Part shown: one piece after another, positions 16,328 through 24,991 of the stretch
Position numbering within the stretch: the stretch's first letter is position 1
How the letters are laid out: each line of letters starts with the position of its first letter
From: Myxococcales bacterium
GTDB lineage: Bacteria; Myxococcota_A; Polyangia; Polyangiales; Polyangiaceae
Direction of reading: 5' to 3'
Assembly (NCBI GenBank): GCA_903642325.1
Contig: CAHJWM010000009.1
Span: 1 to 64,000, forward strand
DNA length: 64,000 bases
Translations under genes and position numbers: made by a program
Notes under the pieces: model-generated
Databases searched by the model: none
Told to the model about the DNA's origin: nothing
What the model saw: the letters and a program-made list of their open reading frames with translations, nothing else

Positions 16328-18049
16328 TCACATGTGAACGACGACGCGGCTACCCGGGCTAGCGTCGGTCGCGTGCACACCGTGCCACCCACTAGGTAGT
16401 GGCGGGTCAGCGAAAAAGAACAGGTATTTCGCGTCCAGGGGCGCAAGATTGACGCAGCCATGACTCATTTGCGCGCCGAAATTAGCGTGCCAGAACGCGC
16501 CGTGAAGCGCGTATGACCGAAAAAAATACATGACGTAAGGCACGTCCTCGATGCTGTACGGGAGGTCTCCGGCGGCCGTCCCGTCACCGTCCATCGTCGT
16601 CGTGATGTGTTTTTCGCGGATGCGCCACTCCCCGGTGGGGGTGCGATGATCTTTGTCCTTGATTTTCGATTCGCGTCCGCTCGAGATCATGGTTGCGTAA
16701 ACCGGCCTTTCGCCCTCGAACGCGACGACGGTTTGGGTGCTCAAGTTGACGTCTATCCAGCGCTCGTTCGGCTGCAGATCAAGCGGCATGGCGCCGGGCT
16801 TGGTGCTTCGGATCTGGGAACGCTTGATCCAGCTGCCGTCGGCCGTCTCGGCGTACGTCGTACCGCGGAACTCGCGGTCCTTCCCCGTCAGCTGAATGGG
16901 CGCGAAGTGCTCATAAGTTTTGGCGGGCGCGATCGAATCGTTCGCGGCCCCAATGCTGTATGTCGAGATGCTCTTATTTCCCCCGAATACGAAGCCCATC
17001 GGCAGCTTCCAATCCGCCGCGAGCTCCACGCCTTTGAATTTCGAGCCCGCGGTCTGCCAGAAGCGGTCGCTCGGCGTGACCAAGCCGCGCGTGGTCTTGT
17101 ACCAGGAGCGGCCGTTCCATTTGAAGGTCTTGTCAACCGCCACGTAGAAGCCACTCACCATGCGCTTGGCCAAAATCGCGTCAGAATCTTCGGACAGCTG
17201 ATCGAGCTTCAACTCGTTCATGTGATCCTTGATGTCGTCGCGCTGCCACCACGGTTTTTCCGGTTCCGGGTCCGGCGTCTGCTGGGCCGTCGGCAAAGCG
17301 ACGCCAGCGTCGGCCAGCGCGGCATCCAACCGCGCGGGCACGGCGGCCGTGCCCGCATCCGGATCGTTCTGCTTATGCGTCTTTTTGCTGTCCGCTTCGC
17401 TGTCGTCGTCCTCTTTCAGCGCGTGCAGATAGGGCTCGTAGCGATCCATCTGCTCCCGAGAGGGCACCGATTTGTAAAGTGGAGTGCCGTTTTTGGCGTT
17501 TCGCGCGTACGGGTAGGGCAGTACGTCGTCCAGGTTGGGCGCCTGAGTGGCGAACTTAACGTCTGGGTGATTGAGATCGGTGGTGCCCAAATTGCCGCAC
17601 ACGAAGCCGCCGTTCACGAGCTTGTACCAACCCGCGGTGCAGTTTTTGCGGCTCACAGGTGGAGCCTCGACGGGGACGCGGCCCCCGTTCCGCAGGTACC
17701 CCAATTTCTTACCCTCGAACGAGGGCTCCCCATACACGCCCGCCGCGCTAGAAGTGATGGCGAGCCAAGGGCCCTTGTATGCCGCGGCCGGGGCTGGCGG
17801 AGGGCTCGCCAGCCCGGGGGCGCCCTCGCTGCCGGCGGAGAGTGCTCCAGCTGCGCCCGCGCTACCGGCCTTTGGCACTTGCAGCTCCCTCGGCAGAATA
17901 GGCGACCCCGCTTGCGGTAGGGTGGGTGCGGCGCTCGGCGCAGCCGAGGCACCCGGGGGGGGGCTGCGGTCACAAGCAGCTGCGACAATCAGCCATAAGA
18001 GCGGCGCAAGCGAGCGCAAAGGGGCTGAGCGGAAGCGCGGGCGGGGCAT
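16328..18049 (-). CDS. L,D-transpeptidase (YkuD) lipoprotein with SH3-like region
   Basis: A 573-residue lipoprotein. The signal sequence MPRPRFRSAPLRSLAPLLWL ends in lipobox VAAAC; the next residues are Asp-Arg, then a proline run encoded by nine C. A SH3b-like stretch (ITSSAAGVYGEPSFEGKKLGYLRNGGRV) is followed by an acidic/Lys linker, and a C-terminal YkuD domain with HGAFWHANFG and the catalytic MSHGCVNL motif (Cys near residue 548). Such enzymes make 3-3 peptidoglycan crosslinks or anchor lipoproteins to murein. Asp at +2 of the lipidated Cys would favour inner-membrane retention by the E. coli rule, which may not hold here. ATG at 18049 is chosen because it starts the signal peptide; upstream ATGs add a non-signal extension. 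Confidence 0.88.
   Translation of the reverse strand: MPRPRFRSAPLRSLAPLLWLIVAAACDRSPPPGASAAPSAAPTLPQAGSPILPRELQVPKAGSAGAAGALSAGSEGAPGLASPPPAPAAAYKGPWLAITSSAAGVYGEPSFEGKKLGYLRNGGRVPVEAPPVSRKNCTAGWYKLVNGGFVCGNLGTTDLNHPDVKFATQAPNLDDVLPYPYARNAKNGTPLYKSVPSREQMDRYEPYLHALKEDDDSEADSKKTHKQNDPDAGTAAVPARLDAALADAGVALPTAQQTPDPEPEKPWWQRDDIKDHMNELKLDQLSEDSDAILAKRMVSGFYVAVDKTFKWNGRSWYKTTRGLVTPSDRFWQTAGSKFKGVELAADWKLPMGFVFGGNKSISTYSIGAANDSIAPAKTYEHFAPIQLTGKDREFRGTTYAETADGSWIKRSQIRSTKPGAMPLDLQPNERWIDVNLSTQTVVAFEGERPVYATMISSGRESKIKDKDHRTPTGEWRIREKHITTTMDGDGTAAGDLPYSIEDVPYVMYFFRSYALHGAFWHANFGAQMSHGCVNLAPLDAKYLFFFADPPLPSGWHGVHATDASPGSRVVVHM
17955..17963 (-). repeat. C9 tract just after the lipobox of the L,D-transpeptidase
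   Basis: Nine G on the plus strand, nine C on the coding strand, in codons Pro-Pro-Pro-Gly directly after the Cys-Asp-Arg-Ser that follows signal-peptide cleavage. Slippage would truncate the mature enzyme. Confidence 0.9.
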
Positions 18050-18207
18050 CTCGGACAAGGCTTTGCACTGGTTCTTTCCACAGCTGGCCGTTTCGATCCA
18101 CTTCTCGGTCTTTGTCATTTGCTCTGCAGGCTGCCGCTGCGAGCTTCGTGCCACGATAAAACTACGGCTCATTCGCCGCAGGCGCGCACTTTCGGTATGT
18201 TTCGCGC

Positions 18208-19593
18208 GTGGATACGATGACGCACCGGCGCGGCTCGATCGACACGAGCAGAAGCCGCTTCGTGAAGGTGTTGGCGGCTTCGGTGTTGCTTCACGTGCCG
18301 TTCACGCCGTGGGCCGCGCTCGTGGGCCTGCTTAGTTTATGGTCGCCGCAAGCGCCGGAAGCGCCTTCGCCAGACATCACTGGCATTCCGATCGACGTGA
18401 TCGACGAGCAGGCGCCGGTCGGGCCGAGGCAAACCGATACGGTCAGCGCTCCGGACCCGGGCGTCCCAGCGGAGCCGGTGACCCCGCGCTCAAGAAAGAC
18501 ATCGCCGGCTCCCAAGCTCACGGATGCGGGTGTGCCCGACTCCGGCCCGGACGCAGGGGAAGCGGACGGGGCAAGCGACGCCGGTGCCGACGCGGGCGCT
18601 GCTTTAGCGGCGGATCGACGGCTAAACGCGAAGGAGAGCGATGCCGGCGCGATCAGCGACGCCGGCGCCGCCGATGCGGCCGCGAAGCCCTTGGTGGATC
18701 CCACTTTAGTCGCCGGCGTGAAGCAGATCGCCGATCCAAACGCCAACGTGCGTATCAGCATATATACCGAAAAAATCCGCGAAAACCCGCTTGGTGCGCG
18801 TATCGGCCCTCTGCTCCGCTCGCTCTATCAATGGCGCGACTTTTTCGGTCCGACGGCAATCGATCCGATCCGCGATATCGATCAGATTTACGTCGTTGGC
18901 TCGCAGCTGCGCGATTCGAGCAACGTCGTAGCGATACTCCGCCATCACTTGCCCGCGGCGCGGATGCGCGCCGCTCTCGAAGCTTTGGTGCACGCCGACG
19001 CCACGGGCGAGTGGCTCGACGCGGGGTTACCCGTGGCGGTCGCCCACGCGGACGGCGCCGAGCGCCGCTTCATTCTGCCCAACGCACAAACGGTGATCGT
19101 GACGCCGCCGAGCGCCTACAAGAGCGCGCTAGGGGCCGGAAAAGCCATTCGATTGACGAAAAGCTCCGGGCCGGAGGCGGCCATGATTTACCTGGCCACC
19201 CCTTGGCGCGCGTTCATCGGCTTTCCGATCAAAGTGCCGCAGACGATCAAGTGGGCGCGCGTTCGGATTACGGCGACGGCCGACGGCGGAGCCAGTGTAG
19301 AAATCGACGCGGAAGACGAAGATGACACCACCGCCGGTGAGGACGCGGTTTACCTCACGCGCACCGCGACCGCGCTTTCCCAGCTCAACTTAGGCTTTTT
19401 GGGATCACTCCTCGGTCAGCAATCGCACAAATTCATCGAGCATGTCGGCTTCAGCGCGCAGGGCAGCAAGATCCATGGCGATGCGCAGATCACCGCAGAT
19501 CAACTGACCACCGCGCTGGACATGGCGGGCGCGTTTCTGTCTGATCGCGCCACGCGGCGCGGGTTGCCGCGGGCCGTCCCGTCCGCCCGTTGA
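18208..19593 (+). CDS. Unknown membrane-anchored protein with TonB-like N-terminus and Asp-Ala-Gly linker
   Basis: A 461-residue protein starting at GTG 18208. The N-terminus has a basic stretch and one hydrophobic anchor, VLAASVLLHVPFTPWAALVG, where the SxLLH pattern is like that of TonB anchors. Then comes a ~120-residue linker with many DAG units (DAGVPDSGPDAGEADG and similar), and a globular domain of about 290 residues with strands IRFIL-type, no cysteines and no motif I recognise. I infer a periplasmic domain tethered to the inner membrane. It is divergent from the L,D-transpeptidase gene, 158 bases apart, so both could share a regulatory region. Function unknown. Confidence 0.72.
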   Translation: MDTMTHRRGSIDTSRSRFVKVLAASVLLHVPFTPWAALVGLLSLWSPQAPEAPSPDITGIPIDVIDEQAPVGPRQTDTVSAPDPGVPAEPVTPRSRKTSPAPKLTDAGVPDSGPDAGEADGASDAGADAGAALAADRRLNAKESDAGAISDAGAADAAAKPLVDPTLVAGVKQIADPNANVRISIYTEKIRENPLGARIGPLLRSLYQWRDFFGPTAIDPIRDIDQIYVVGSQLRDSSNVVAILRHHLPAARMRAALEALVHADATGEWLDAGLPVAVAHADGAERRFILPNAQTVIVTPPSAYKSALGAGKAIRLTKSSGPEAAMIYLATPWRAFIGFPIKVPQTIKWARVRITATADGGASVEIDAEDEDDTTAGEDAVYLTRTATALSQLNLGFLGSLLGQQSHKFIEHVGFSAQGSKIHGDAQITADQLTTALDMAGAFLSDRATRRGLPRAVPSAR

Positions 19594-19686
19594 GGCCGGC
19601 AGACGCTCTAGGACAGACCGCTCGCCGAGCACCGTGCTTCGCGAGGCCCAAGCTCGAGTCGCGGCTCGTTTCGTCCGGTCGCTTAC

Positions 19687-20868
19687 TCAGGCGTGAGCGT
19701 GCTCGGCGATGCTGGTCAGCATCGCATCAGCGCTCACTGGGTCGAGCGAGCCTACGCACAGCCGACGCCCCATCTGAGGAACGATCACGATCCGGCATTT
19801 GCCGCGCGCGCTGTCGGCGGCGGTCGAGAGCAAAAAGTCCAGACCGAGGCCCACGATGATGCACGTTACCGCCATGCCTAGAAGCGGTGGCGAACCGCCC
19901 GGCACGCGCACCCCGTCCACGATCAGCCCGACCCCGAAATAGGTGCCGATGATCAGCGCGCACAGCCCAGCGTACAGTCCGAGGCGCGCGTAGCGCACCT
20001 CGCGTGTTACACGCGACAGATTCGCGAGCGGTACGAGCGTTGCGCGATCACGCAAGACTTTACCCATCAGCTCGATTCGATGCGTGAGCTCGAGCCCTTT
20101 TGGACCGATGCGCAGCGTGGCCGGTCTTCGGTACGCAAGCGCGAAACGCGCGAGCAGCGACAGCGCGCGGCCCACGAACAACAGCAGGGTGAGGGCCAAG
20201 AAAGTGGTGGCAACGGGCCCCAGCGGGGCGCTTCGAAGCTCTCCGGACAGCTCATTGCGGCTGCCGCCGCCGGCAAGCAGCGCCCGTAGCACGGGGTCAT
20301 TGATGTTTTGCGACAGGTGCAGGCGCGCGCGGTGAGACACCTCCGATCCACTGCGACACAGCGCAGCGGCGGCGACTAGCGCTTCCGTATTGCCGAAGTC
20401 GGGCGAGCTCAAGCCGGGGGCGCGCGCGATACGTGCAACCGCTTCCCAGATCACGCCCGAGCGTTCACCGAGCGCGTCGTCCAGAAATTCAAGCGCGCTG
20501 CATGGGGTGTGGGCCGCCAACCAAACCAGGTTTGCGGCCATCGCCTGCAGGGCATCCGGACTGCTCGGCAAGGCGCGAGCGACACCCAGTGCCAAGAGCG
20601 CGCCCAGCAAATTCTGCTCGTCGGGGTTTTCGATACCGCGCTCCAGGGCCGCGAGCACGTTGCCGAGCGGGGTTTCTGCTTGCTCTCGAGTCACTTCGAC
20701 CGTGCTGCCCGCGGCCGGTGGCGCGGTGTGGAAGCGCGAGGCGAAATCGGTGCGACGAGAAGCCGCGGCATCGAACGCAACCGAGCGTACCAGCTCAGCC
20801 AGCACGTCGACGTGGGGGTGCGCGGAGAGCGTGGTGACGGCGTTGGGGTGGCTCGGCGCGTCTGGCAT
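19687..20868 (-). CDS. Hypothetical membrane protein
   Basis: A 393-residue protein. The N-terminal ~210 residues are soluble, Ala-rich and helical without recognised motifs. A first hydrophobic segment (VATTFLALTLLLFVGRALSLL) is followed by a PH-like or cytoplasmic stretch (IGPKGLELTHRIELMGKVL), then two more spans (LGLYAGLCALIIGTYFGVGLI and LGMAVTCIIVGLGLDFLL), ending in a short soluble tail. This layout could be a bacterial PH-domain membrane protein, but I cannot confirm it. It is convergent with the preceding gene and stands alone. Confidence 0.62.
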   Translation of the reverse strand: MPDAPSHPNAVTTLSAHPHVDVLAELVRSVAFDAAASRRTDFASRFHTAPPAAGSTVEVTREQAETPLGNVLAALERGIENPDEQNLLGALLALGVARALPSSPDALQAMAANLVWLAAHTPCSALEFLDDALGERSGVIWEAVARIARAPGLSSPDFGNTEALVAAAALCRSGSEVSHRARLHLSQNINDPVLRALLAGGGSRNELSGELRSAPLGPVATTFLALTLLLFVGRALSLLARFALAYRRPATLRIGPKGLELTHRIELMGKVLRDRATLVPLANLSRVTREVRYARLGLYAGLCALIIGTYFGVGLIVDGVRVPGGSPPLLGMAVTCIIVGLGLDFLLSTAADSARGKCRIVIVPQMGRRLCVGSLDPVSADAMLTSIAEHAHA

Positions 20869-20978
20869 TGGGGCTTCGAAGAGGCTCTTTTAGTCGAATG
20901 CCCGGCGTAAAGCCAAACAAGCAACGCGCTCCGCGCCGGCTCGCGCACGGCGCGGAGGAAGCGTGGGCGGTCGGCGCC

Positions 20979-21392
20979 CTACAGCATGGCTCGGGAAAAG
21001 CCGAGCGAATTGAGAATCGGACCTGGCTTCTCTTCGCTCTTGTCTGACAGCTGCCGATTCCGATGGTCAACGCGCACCACGACCGGCTTGTGCAGACGCG
21101 CCTCTTCCGGGGTCATTTCGGCGAAGGTTGCGAGGATCACGAGATCACCGGGGGCGTTCAAGTGAGCTGCTGCACCGTTCACACAGATCGCCCCACTCCC
21201 ACGGGGCCCTTCTAGGGCGTACGTGGTGAGGCGCGTGCCCTGCGTGGCGTTCCAGATGTGGACCGCCTCGTACGGAAGAATGCCGGCTGCGTCCAGCAAG
21301 TCGGCGTCAATGGTCACGCTGCCTTCGTACGCCAAATCCGCGTGCGTGACGGTGGCACGATGGATCTTCGCCTTGAACATGGACAGCTTCAT
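20979..21392 (-). CDS. panD: Aspartate 1-decarboxylase proenzyme
   Basis: A 137-residue pyruvoyl-dependent enzyme that converts L-aspartate to beta-alanine for pantothenate and CoA. The self-cleavage site Gly24-Ser25 in YEGSVTID is intact, so Ser25 becomes the pyruvoyl group. Other family features: [56 protein letters not shown]. The length is typical. No other pan gene is adjacent. Confidence 0.96.
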   Translation of the reverse strand: MKLSMFKAKIHRATVTHADLAYEGSVTIDADLLDAAGILPYEAVHIWNATQGTRLTTYALEGPRGSGAICVNGAAAHLNAPGDLVILATFAEMTPEEARLHKPVVVRVDHRNRQLSDKSEEKPGPILNSLGFSRAML

Positions 21393-21569
21393 CGCGAGCT
21401 CCTAATGCGTCGCGTCATGGAGGCCCACGGTTTGCGGGTCCTCCTGTCGGACACACTGAGCATAATGCTGGGAAACGCGGTCGACAAGTTGGCCGTGCTT
21501 GTCGAACTCCGATAGCCGTAGCGAATGCTCGACGCCGAACGGGGCGAGCGAGCCCAAGGAGTATTGCTC

Positions 21570-21860
21570 ATGGTTAGCGCGTCGAAGACCGAGATGCTCG
21601 AAAATATCCGCGGGATGTTGCGTGACGTGTTGCGTCTGCGCACCGAAGGCGTGGCCTACGCGAAGTTGTCGCGGGCACACGGGTACCTGGATGGCTACAT
21701 GCGGGTGCTGCTCGAAACCGGCCTGTTCAGCCAAAAAGAGCTGTTGCAGCTGATCTCGGCGGAGCGCGCGCTCCACGACGGCCCGGCCACGGCAGTGGTT
21801 ACGGACGATGCTTCGGTTGCCCCCAAGCAGTCGGGCCCGGGCCGCGCCGTCGCAGCCTGA
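21570..21860 (+). CDS. Small hypothetical protein
   Basis: A 96-residue protein with a helical N-terminal part (ASKTEMLENIRGMLRDVLRLRTEGVAYAKLSRAHGYLDGYMRVLLETG) and a disordered Ala/Pro tail. The ATG at 21570 is preferred over an in-frame GTG/ATG at 21525 because AAGGAG lies 9 bases ahead of it. Charged helices with Tyr/Leu spacing suggest a small dimerising protein, possibly a regulator. It lies between panD (divergent) and the sugar kinase gene (convergent). No family assigned. Confidence 0.6.
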   Translation: MVSASKTEMLENIRGMLRDVLRLRTEGVAYAKLSRAHGYLDGYMRVLLETGLFSQKELLQLISAERALHDGPATAVVTDDASVAPKQSGPGRAVAA

Positions 21861-21883
21861 GCGCGGCGGGTGCTTGCCACCGC

Positions 21884-22813
21884 TCAGCCGAGCTGGACCA
21901 AGCGGCTGAGCTCCGCGAGCCGAGCGAAAGCGCCGTGTTGAGTGAGCTTGGAGGTCACCCGCGTGCCCACGCCTTCGACGCAGAATGACGCGATGCAGCC
22001 CGCCATCATCAGGGCGCGTCGGAACGTGCCGGCGTCGAGCTCGCCGACGTTGGCCAGGTAACCCATGAGGGCGCCGGCAAAGGTGTCGCCCGCGCCCGTT
22101 GGATCGACCTCGTTATCGAGCGGGAAAGCCGGCGCAAAAAAACAGCCGTGGTCATCGAATAGCATCGCGCCGAACTCGCCACGTTTGACGACCAGCCGCT
22201 TGGGTCCCATGCCAAGCACTTTGGTCGCGGCGCGTTTCACATTGTGATCTTCGGCCAGCTGCCGCAGCTCTTCGTCGTTGATGATCAGGAGATCGATTTT
22301 CGATAGCAGCTCGAGCAAGGTCTTTCGTTCACCCTCGATCCAAAAGTTCATGGTGTCCGCGGCAACCAAGCGCGGCTTTTGGGCTTGGTCGAGCACCTCT
22401 AGTTGCAAAGCGGGGTGAATATTGCCGAGCAGTACGAACGGCGTCGAGGTGTACGCCGCCGGCAACTTCGGCCGAAAATCTGCGAATACATTGAGTTGCG
22501 TGTCGAGCGTCATCCGGCCGGTCAGATTTTCGGCGTAGCGCCCGGCCCATCGAAACGTTTTACCGGCGGCTCGCTCGACCCCCGCGATATCGATGCCGTG
22601 GTTTTTCAGATCTGCCAACGTCGCTTCGGGAAAGTCCGCGCCGACGACGGCTACGATTTGCACGGGTGCGAACAATGCGGCGGAGTAGGCGGCGTACGTG
22701 GCAGATCCGCCCACGACGTCTTTCTCGGCTCCGCTGGGCAATTCGAGGTCGTCGAAGGCAACGGAGCCGACAATCAATACGGGGGACGCTTGTTCTCGAG
22801 GCTTGCTGATCAT
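21884..22813 (-). CDS. PfkB family sugar/nucleoside kinase
   Basis: About 309 residues. PfkB signatures are both present: the N-terminal VVGGSATYAAYSAALF (sugar-binding Gly-Gly region) and the C-terminal DPTGAGDTFAGALMG with the catalytic Asp in GAGD. LIINDEELRQLAED is the usual middle motif. Substrates of this subgroup include ribose, adenosine or sugar derivatives; I cannot choose. The ATG at 22813 overlaps the gmk stop in ATGA, so it is translated from the gmk message; this pairing with a guanylate kinase hints at nucleoside or ribose salvage. Confidence 0.88.
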   Translation of the reverse strand: MISKPREQASPVLIVGSVAFDDLELPSGAEKDVVGGSATYAAYSAALFAPVQIVAVVGADFPEATLADLKNHGIDIAGVERAAGKTFRWAGRYAENLTGRMTLDTQLNVFADFRPKLPAAYTSTPFVLLGNIHPALQLEVLDQAQKPRLVAADTMNFWIEGERKTLLELLSKIDLLIINDEELRQLAEDHNVKRAATKVLGMGPKRLVVKRGEFGAMLFDDHGCFFAPAFPLDNEVDPTGAGDTFAGALMGYLANVGELDAGTFRRALMMAGCIASFCVEGVGTRVTSKLTQHGAFARLAELSRLVQLG

Positions 22814-23499
22814 CCTGATTTCTCTCTTGCTGATGGCGCGGAAGATGACCCTGGCGCGGCCGATGGCGGCTTCGAACCGCCAAAGCCCCGGCCTTCGGCG
22901 AGCAGCCGTTCCGCGTGGCGCGCTGCGCGGTGGCGCCGGCATTCTTCGGCTCTAAAGATGGAGACGAGTTGCTTCGTCGCTTCCTCGAGCTCCTCGTTCA
23001 CGAGCACGTAGTCGAAGAGCCCGTAGTGCTCGATTTCTCCGAGCGCAACGCCGAAGCGGCGCCGAACCGTCTCTTCGTCCTCGCTGGCTCGGCCCCGCAA
23101 GCGCTGCTCGAGGATCGCCATCGTGGGTGGGAGGATGAAGACCGCGACGGCGTGGGGCGCAGCGCTCTTGATCTGGCGGGCGCCCTGATGATCGATATCG
23201 AAGATGATGCCCCGGTTCTGCTCGCCGCGCTCGAGCTCGGCTTTGCCCGTGCCGTACAGGTTGCCGTGCACCTCGGCCCATTCCAAAAATGCGCCCGCGG
23301 CGATCAAGCGCAAAAACTCGGCCCGGTCCACGAAATGATACTCGCGCCCGTTCCGTTCGTTCTGGCGGGGCTTGCGCGTGGTGTGAGACACGCTGAAGCG
23401 TAGCTCCGGGACGTCCTGCAAAAGCCGCGCGGTCAAGGTCGTCTTTCCGGCGCCGGAGGGCGAAGACACGATCAGCGGTAAGGGGCCGTCATTCGACAT
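22810..23499 (-). CDS. gmk: Guanylate kinase
   Basis: A 229-residue P-loop kinase that phosphorylates GMP to GDP with ATP. The P-loop is SSPSGAGKTTL (residues 12-22); the GMP-binding parts SVSHTTRKPRQNERNG (split here from YHFVDRAEF) and FLEWAEVHGNLYGT are canonical, as is IIFDIDHQGARQIK. The C-terminal ~40 residues (Gly/Ser/Ala-rich) exceed E. coli Gmk. It overlaps yicC by 11 bases upstream and pfkB by 4 downstream. Because it makes GDP, it lies on the same metabolic path as (p)ppGpp, relevant to the gene at 24992-26005. Confidence 0.95.
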   Translation of the reverse strand: MSNDGPLPLIVSSPSGAGKTTLTARLLQDVPELRFSVSHTTRKPRQNERNGREYHFVDRAEFLRLIAAGAFLEWAEVHGNLYGTGKAELERGEQNRGIIFDIDHQGARQIKSAAPHAVAVFILPPTMAILEQRLRGRASEDEETVRRRFGVALGEIEHYGLFDYVLVNEELEEATKQLVSIFRAEECRRHRAARHAERLLAEGRGFGGSKPPSAAPGSSSAPSAREKSG

Positions 23500-24361
23500 T
23501 CTGGACCTGCTCTCGAATGCGCTCGATCTCCGCCTTCATTTCCACGACCAAATGTGCAGTTCTCGCATCTTGGGTCTTCGCACCAATCGTATTCGATTCC
23601 CGTCCGATTTCCTGCAGTAGAAAGTCTAGGCGACGGCCTACGGGGCCCTCTGCTTCGAGCAAGTGGGCGAACTGGTCGAAGTGGCACTCGAGCCGCACCA
23701 GCTCTTCGGTCACGTCACTGCGGTCGGCCAAAATCGCCAATTCGGCCTCCAAGCGACCGGCGTCGAGCTGCAGCCCAGTGTCGGACAGCAAGCGGTCGAG
23801 GCGCTCGCGAAGTCGCGCGCGGGCGGCCTCGAGCAGCTCGGGACCTCGCACTGAAATGTGGGCTCGCAACTGGCGAGCAGACAAAAGCCGAGCGCTCAGC
23901 TCGCGGCTCAGAGCTTTGCCCTCGTGGCTGCGCATGTCGGTGAGCCGCCGAAGGGCGTCACCGAAGGCGGATTGGAGCGCTACCTGCGCTGCCCCACGTT
24001 CGGCAGTCGCGGGCCTAGTCATCAGGTCCGGCATGGCCGCAAGCGCGGTCATGGGCAGCGCGCTGCCCGGCGCGAGCTCATCGCGGAGCTCCTGTAACCC
24101 GCGGTATAGCGCCCGCGCGCGCTCGATTGAAAACCTGGCGGGCGGCAGCGCCGAGCCTTCCAACCGCGCGGCCACTTCGAATCGGCCACGTGCCAAACGT
24201 TCGCGCGCCAGCTGCTCCAGGAAAAACGCCTGGTCAACGAGCTCCTCCGGCAAACGCACTCGCACGTCTAGATAGCGGTGGTTTAGCGCACGAAGCTCGA
24301 GCACGACCCGCCCATCGCCGAGCGGAGCGTCCCCGGTGCCGAACCCCGTCATGCTCCTCAC
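23489..24361 (-). CDS. yicC: YicC family endoribonuclease-like protein
   Basis: A 290-residue YicC protein. The N-terminal MRSMTGFGTG and ELRALNHRYLDVRVRLPEEL, the middle AELAILADRSDVTEELVRLECHF (given in part) and the C-terminal LDFLLQEIGRESNTIGAK and MKAEIERIREQVQNVE are the family hallmarks. E. coli YicC acts in sRNA (RyhB) decay. The common genomic order yicC-gmk is preserved here. Confidence 0.95.
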   Translation of the reverse strand: MRSMTGFGTGDAPLGDGRVVLELRALNHRYLDVRVRLPEELVDQAFFLEQLARERLARGRFEVAARLEGSALPPARFSIERARALYRGLQELRDELAPGSALPMTALAAMPDLMTRPATAERGAAQVALQSAFGDALRRLTDMRSHEGKALSRELSARLLSARQLRAHISVRGPELLEAARARLRERLDRLLSDTGLQLDAGRLEAELAILADRSDVTEELVRLECHFDQFAHLLEAEGPVGRRLDFLLQEIGRESNTIGAKTQDARTAHLVVEMKAEIERIREQVQNVE

Positions 24362-24367
24362 CGGGAC

Positions 24368-24877
24368 TCACAGCCCTTTTCGACGCTTGATTTCCTCCAT
24401 CATGCGCCGATATTCGACTTCCCAAACGGCGGTGCCTTCCTGAACGTGCTTCAGTTGCCCGCGCACCTGGGTCTCGATCTCTTCGTCCTCCACGAACTGA
24501 CGTCGCAGTGGGTCCCTCATCTTCCGGCGCAGCACGAAGTCTTCGGCGAAAATCTCGTCGACATTGGCCGAGTGCATCAGCATCTCGATCAGCTGATCCA
24601 GAAGGTAGTCGATGGCATCTTCGTTCAGCTTGATCTTGCGCTCTTCGGCGACCAGCTTCCGGATGCGGTTGTAATCCGTCTGCGGCAAGTTGCGCGCGGC
24701 GAGCATGGATTTGGCTTGCTCGCTGACTTCTTGCTCGTCGCGGATGTATTGGTTGAGCACGGACGCGATGTCGAGACCGACCTCTTTCGGGGATTCGCTC
24801 TCGACGTCGCCCCCCGATAGGAGCGCACCGACCATTTCGGCCGCAATCTGGGGCACCTTCGCGCTGTGAAGCCGCAT
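24368..24877 (-). CDS. DUF507 family protein, tandem-domain form
   Basis: A 169-residue helical protein with the DUF507 look twice: residues ~1-55 (KVPQIAAEMVGALLSGGDVE, EVGLDIASVLNQYI) and ~80-140 (RKIKLNEDAIDYLLDQLIEML, EIFAEDFVLRRKMRDPLRR). The family is found mainly in Deltaproteobacteria/Myxococcota and Aquificae and has no known function; single-domain versions are ~90 residues and often come as neighbouring pairs, so this seems to be a fused pair. It lies 6 bases upstream of yicC and so heads the operon DUF507-yicC-gmk-pfkB. Confidence 0.82.
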   Translation of the reverse strand: MRLHSAKVPQIAAEMVGALLSGGDVESESPKEVGLDIASVLNQYIRDEQEVSEQAKSMLAARNLPQTDYNRIRKLVAEERKIKLNEDAIDYLLDQLIEMLMHSANVDEIFAEDFVLRRKMRDPLRRQFVEDEEIETQVRGQLKHVQEGTAVWEVEYRRMMEEIKRRKGL

Positions 24878-24991
24878 GCGCCCTCGTATCCTATTTCGAG
24901 CGCGATCTCAGCCGGTTTCGAATGCCGAAGTCGGGCAAGGCGTCGAATTTTCGCCGGGCCGCGGCGCGGCTCACGTACCCCGGTGAGCCAT

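Noticed and set aside
16607-17920. 437-codon frame antisense to the L,D-transpeptidase
   Set aside because: Low-complexity Arg/Val/Ala translation and complete overlap with a recognised gene.
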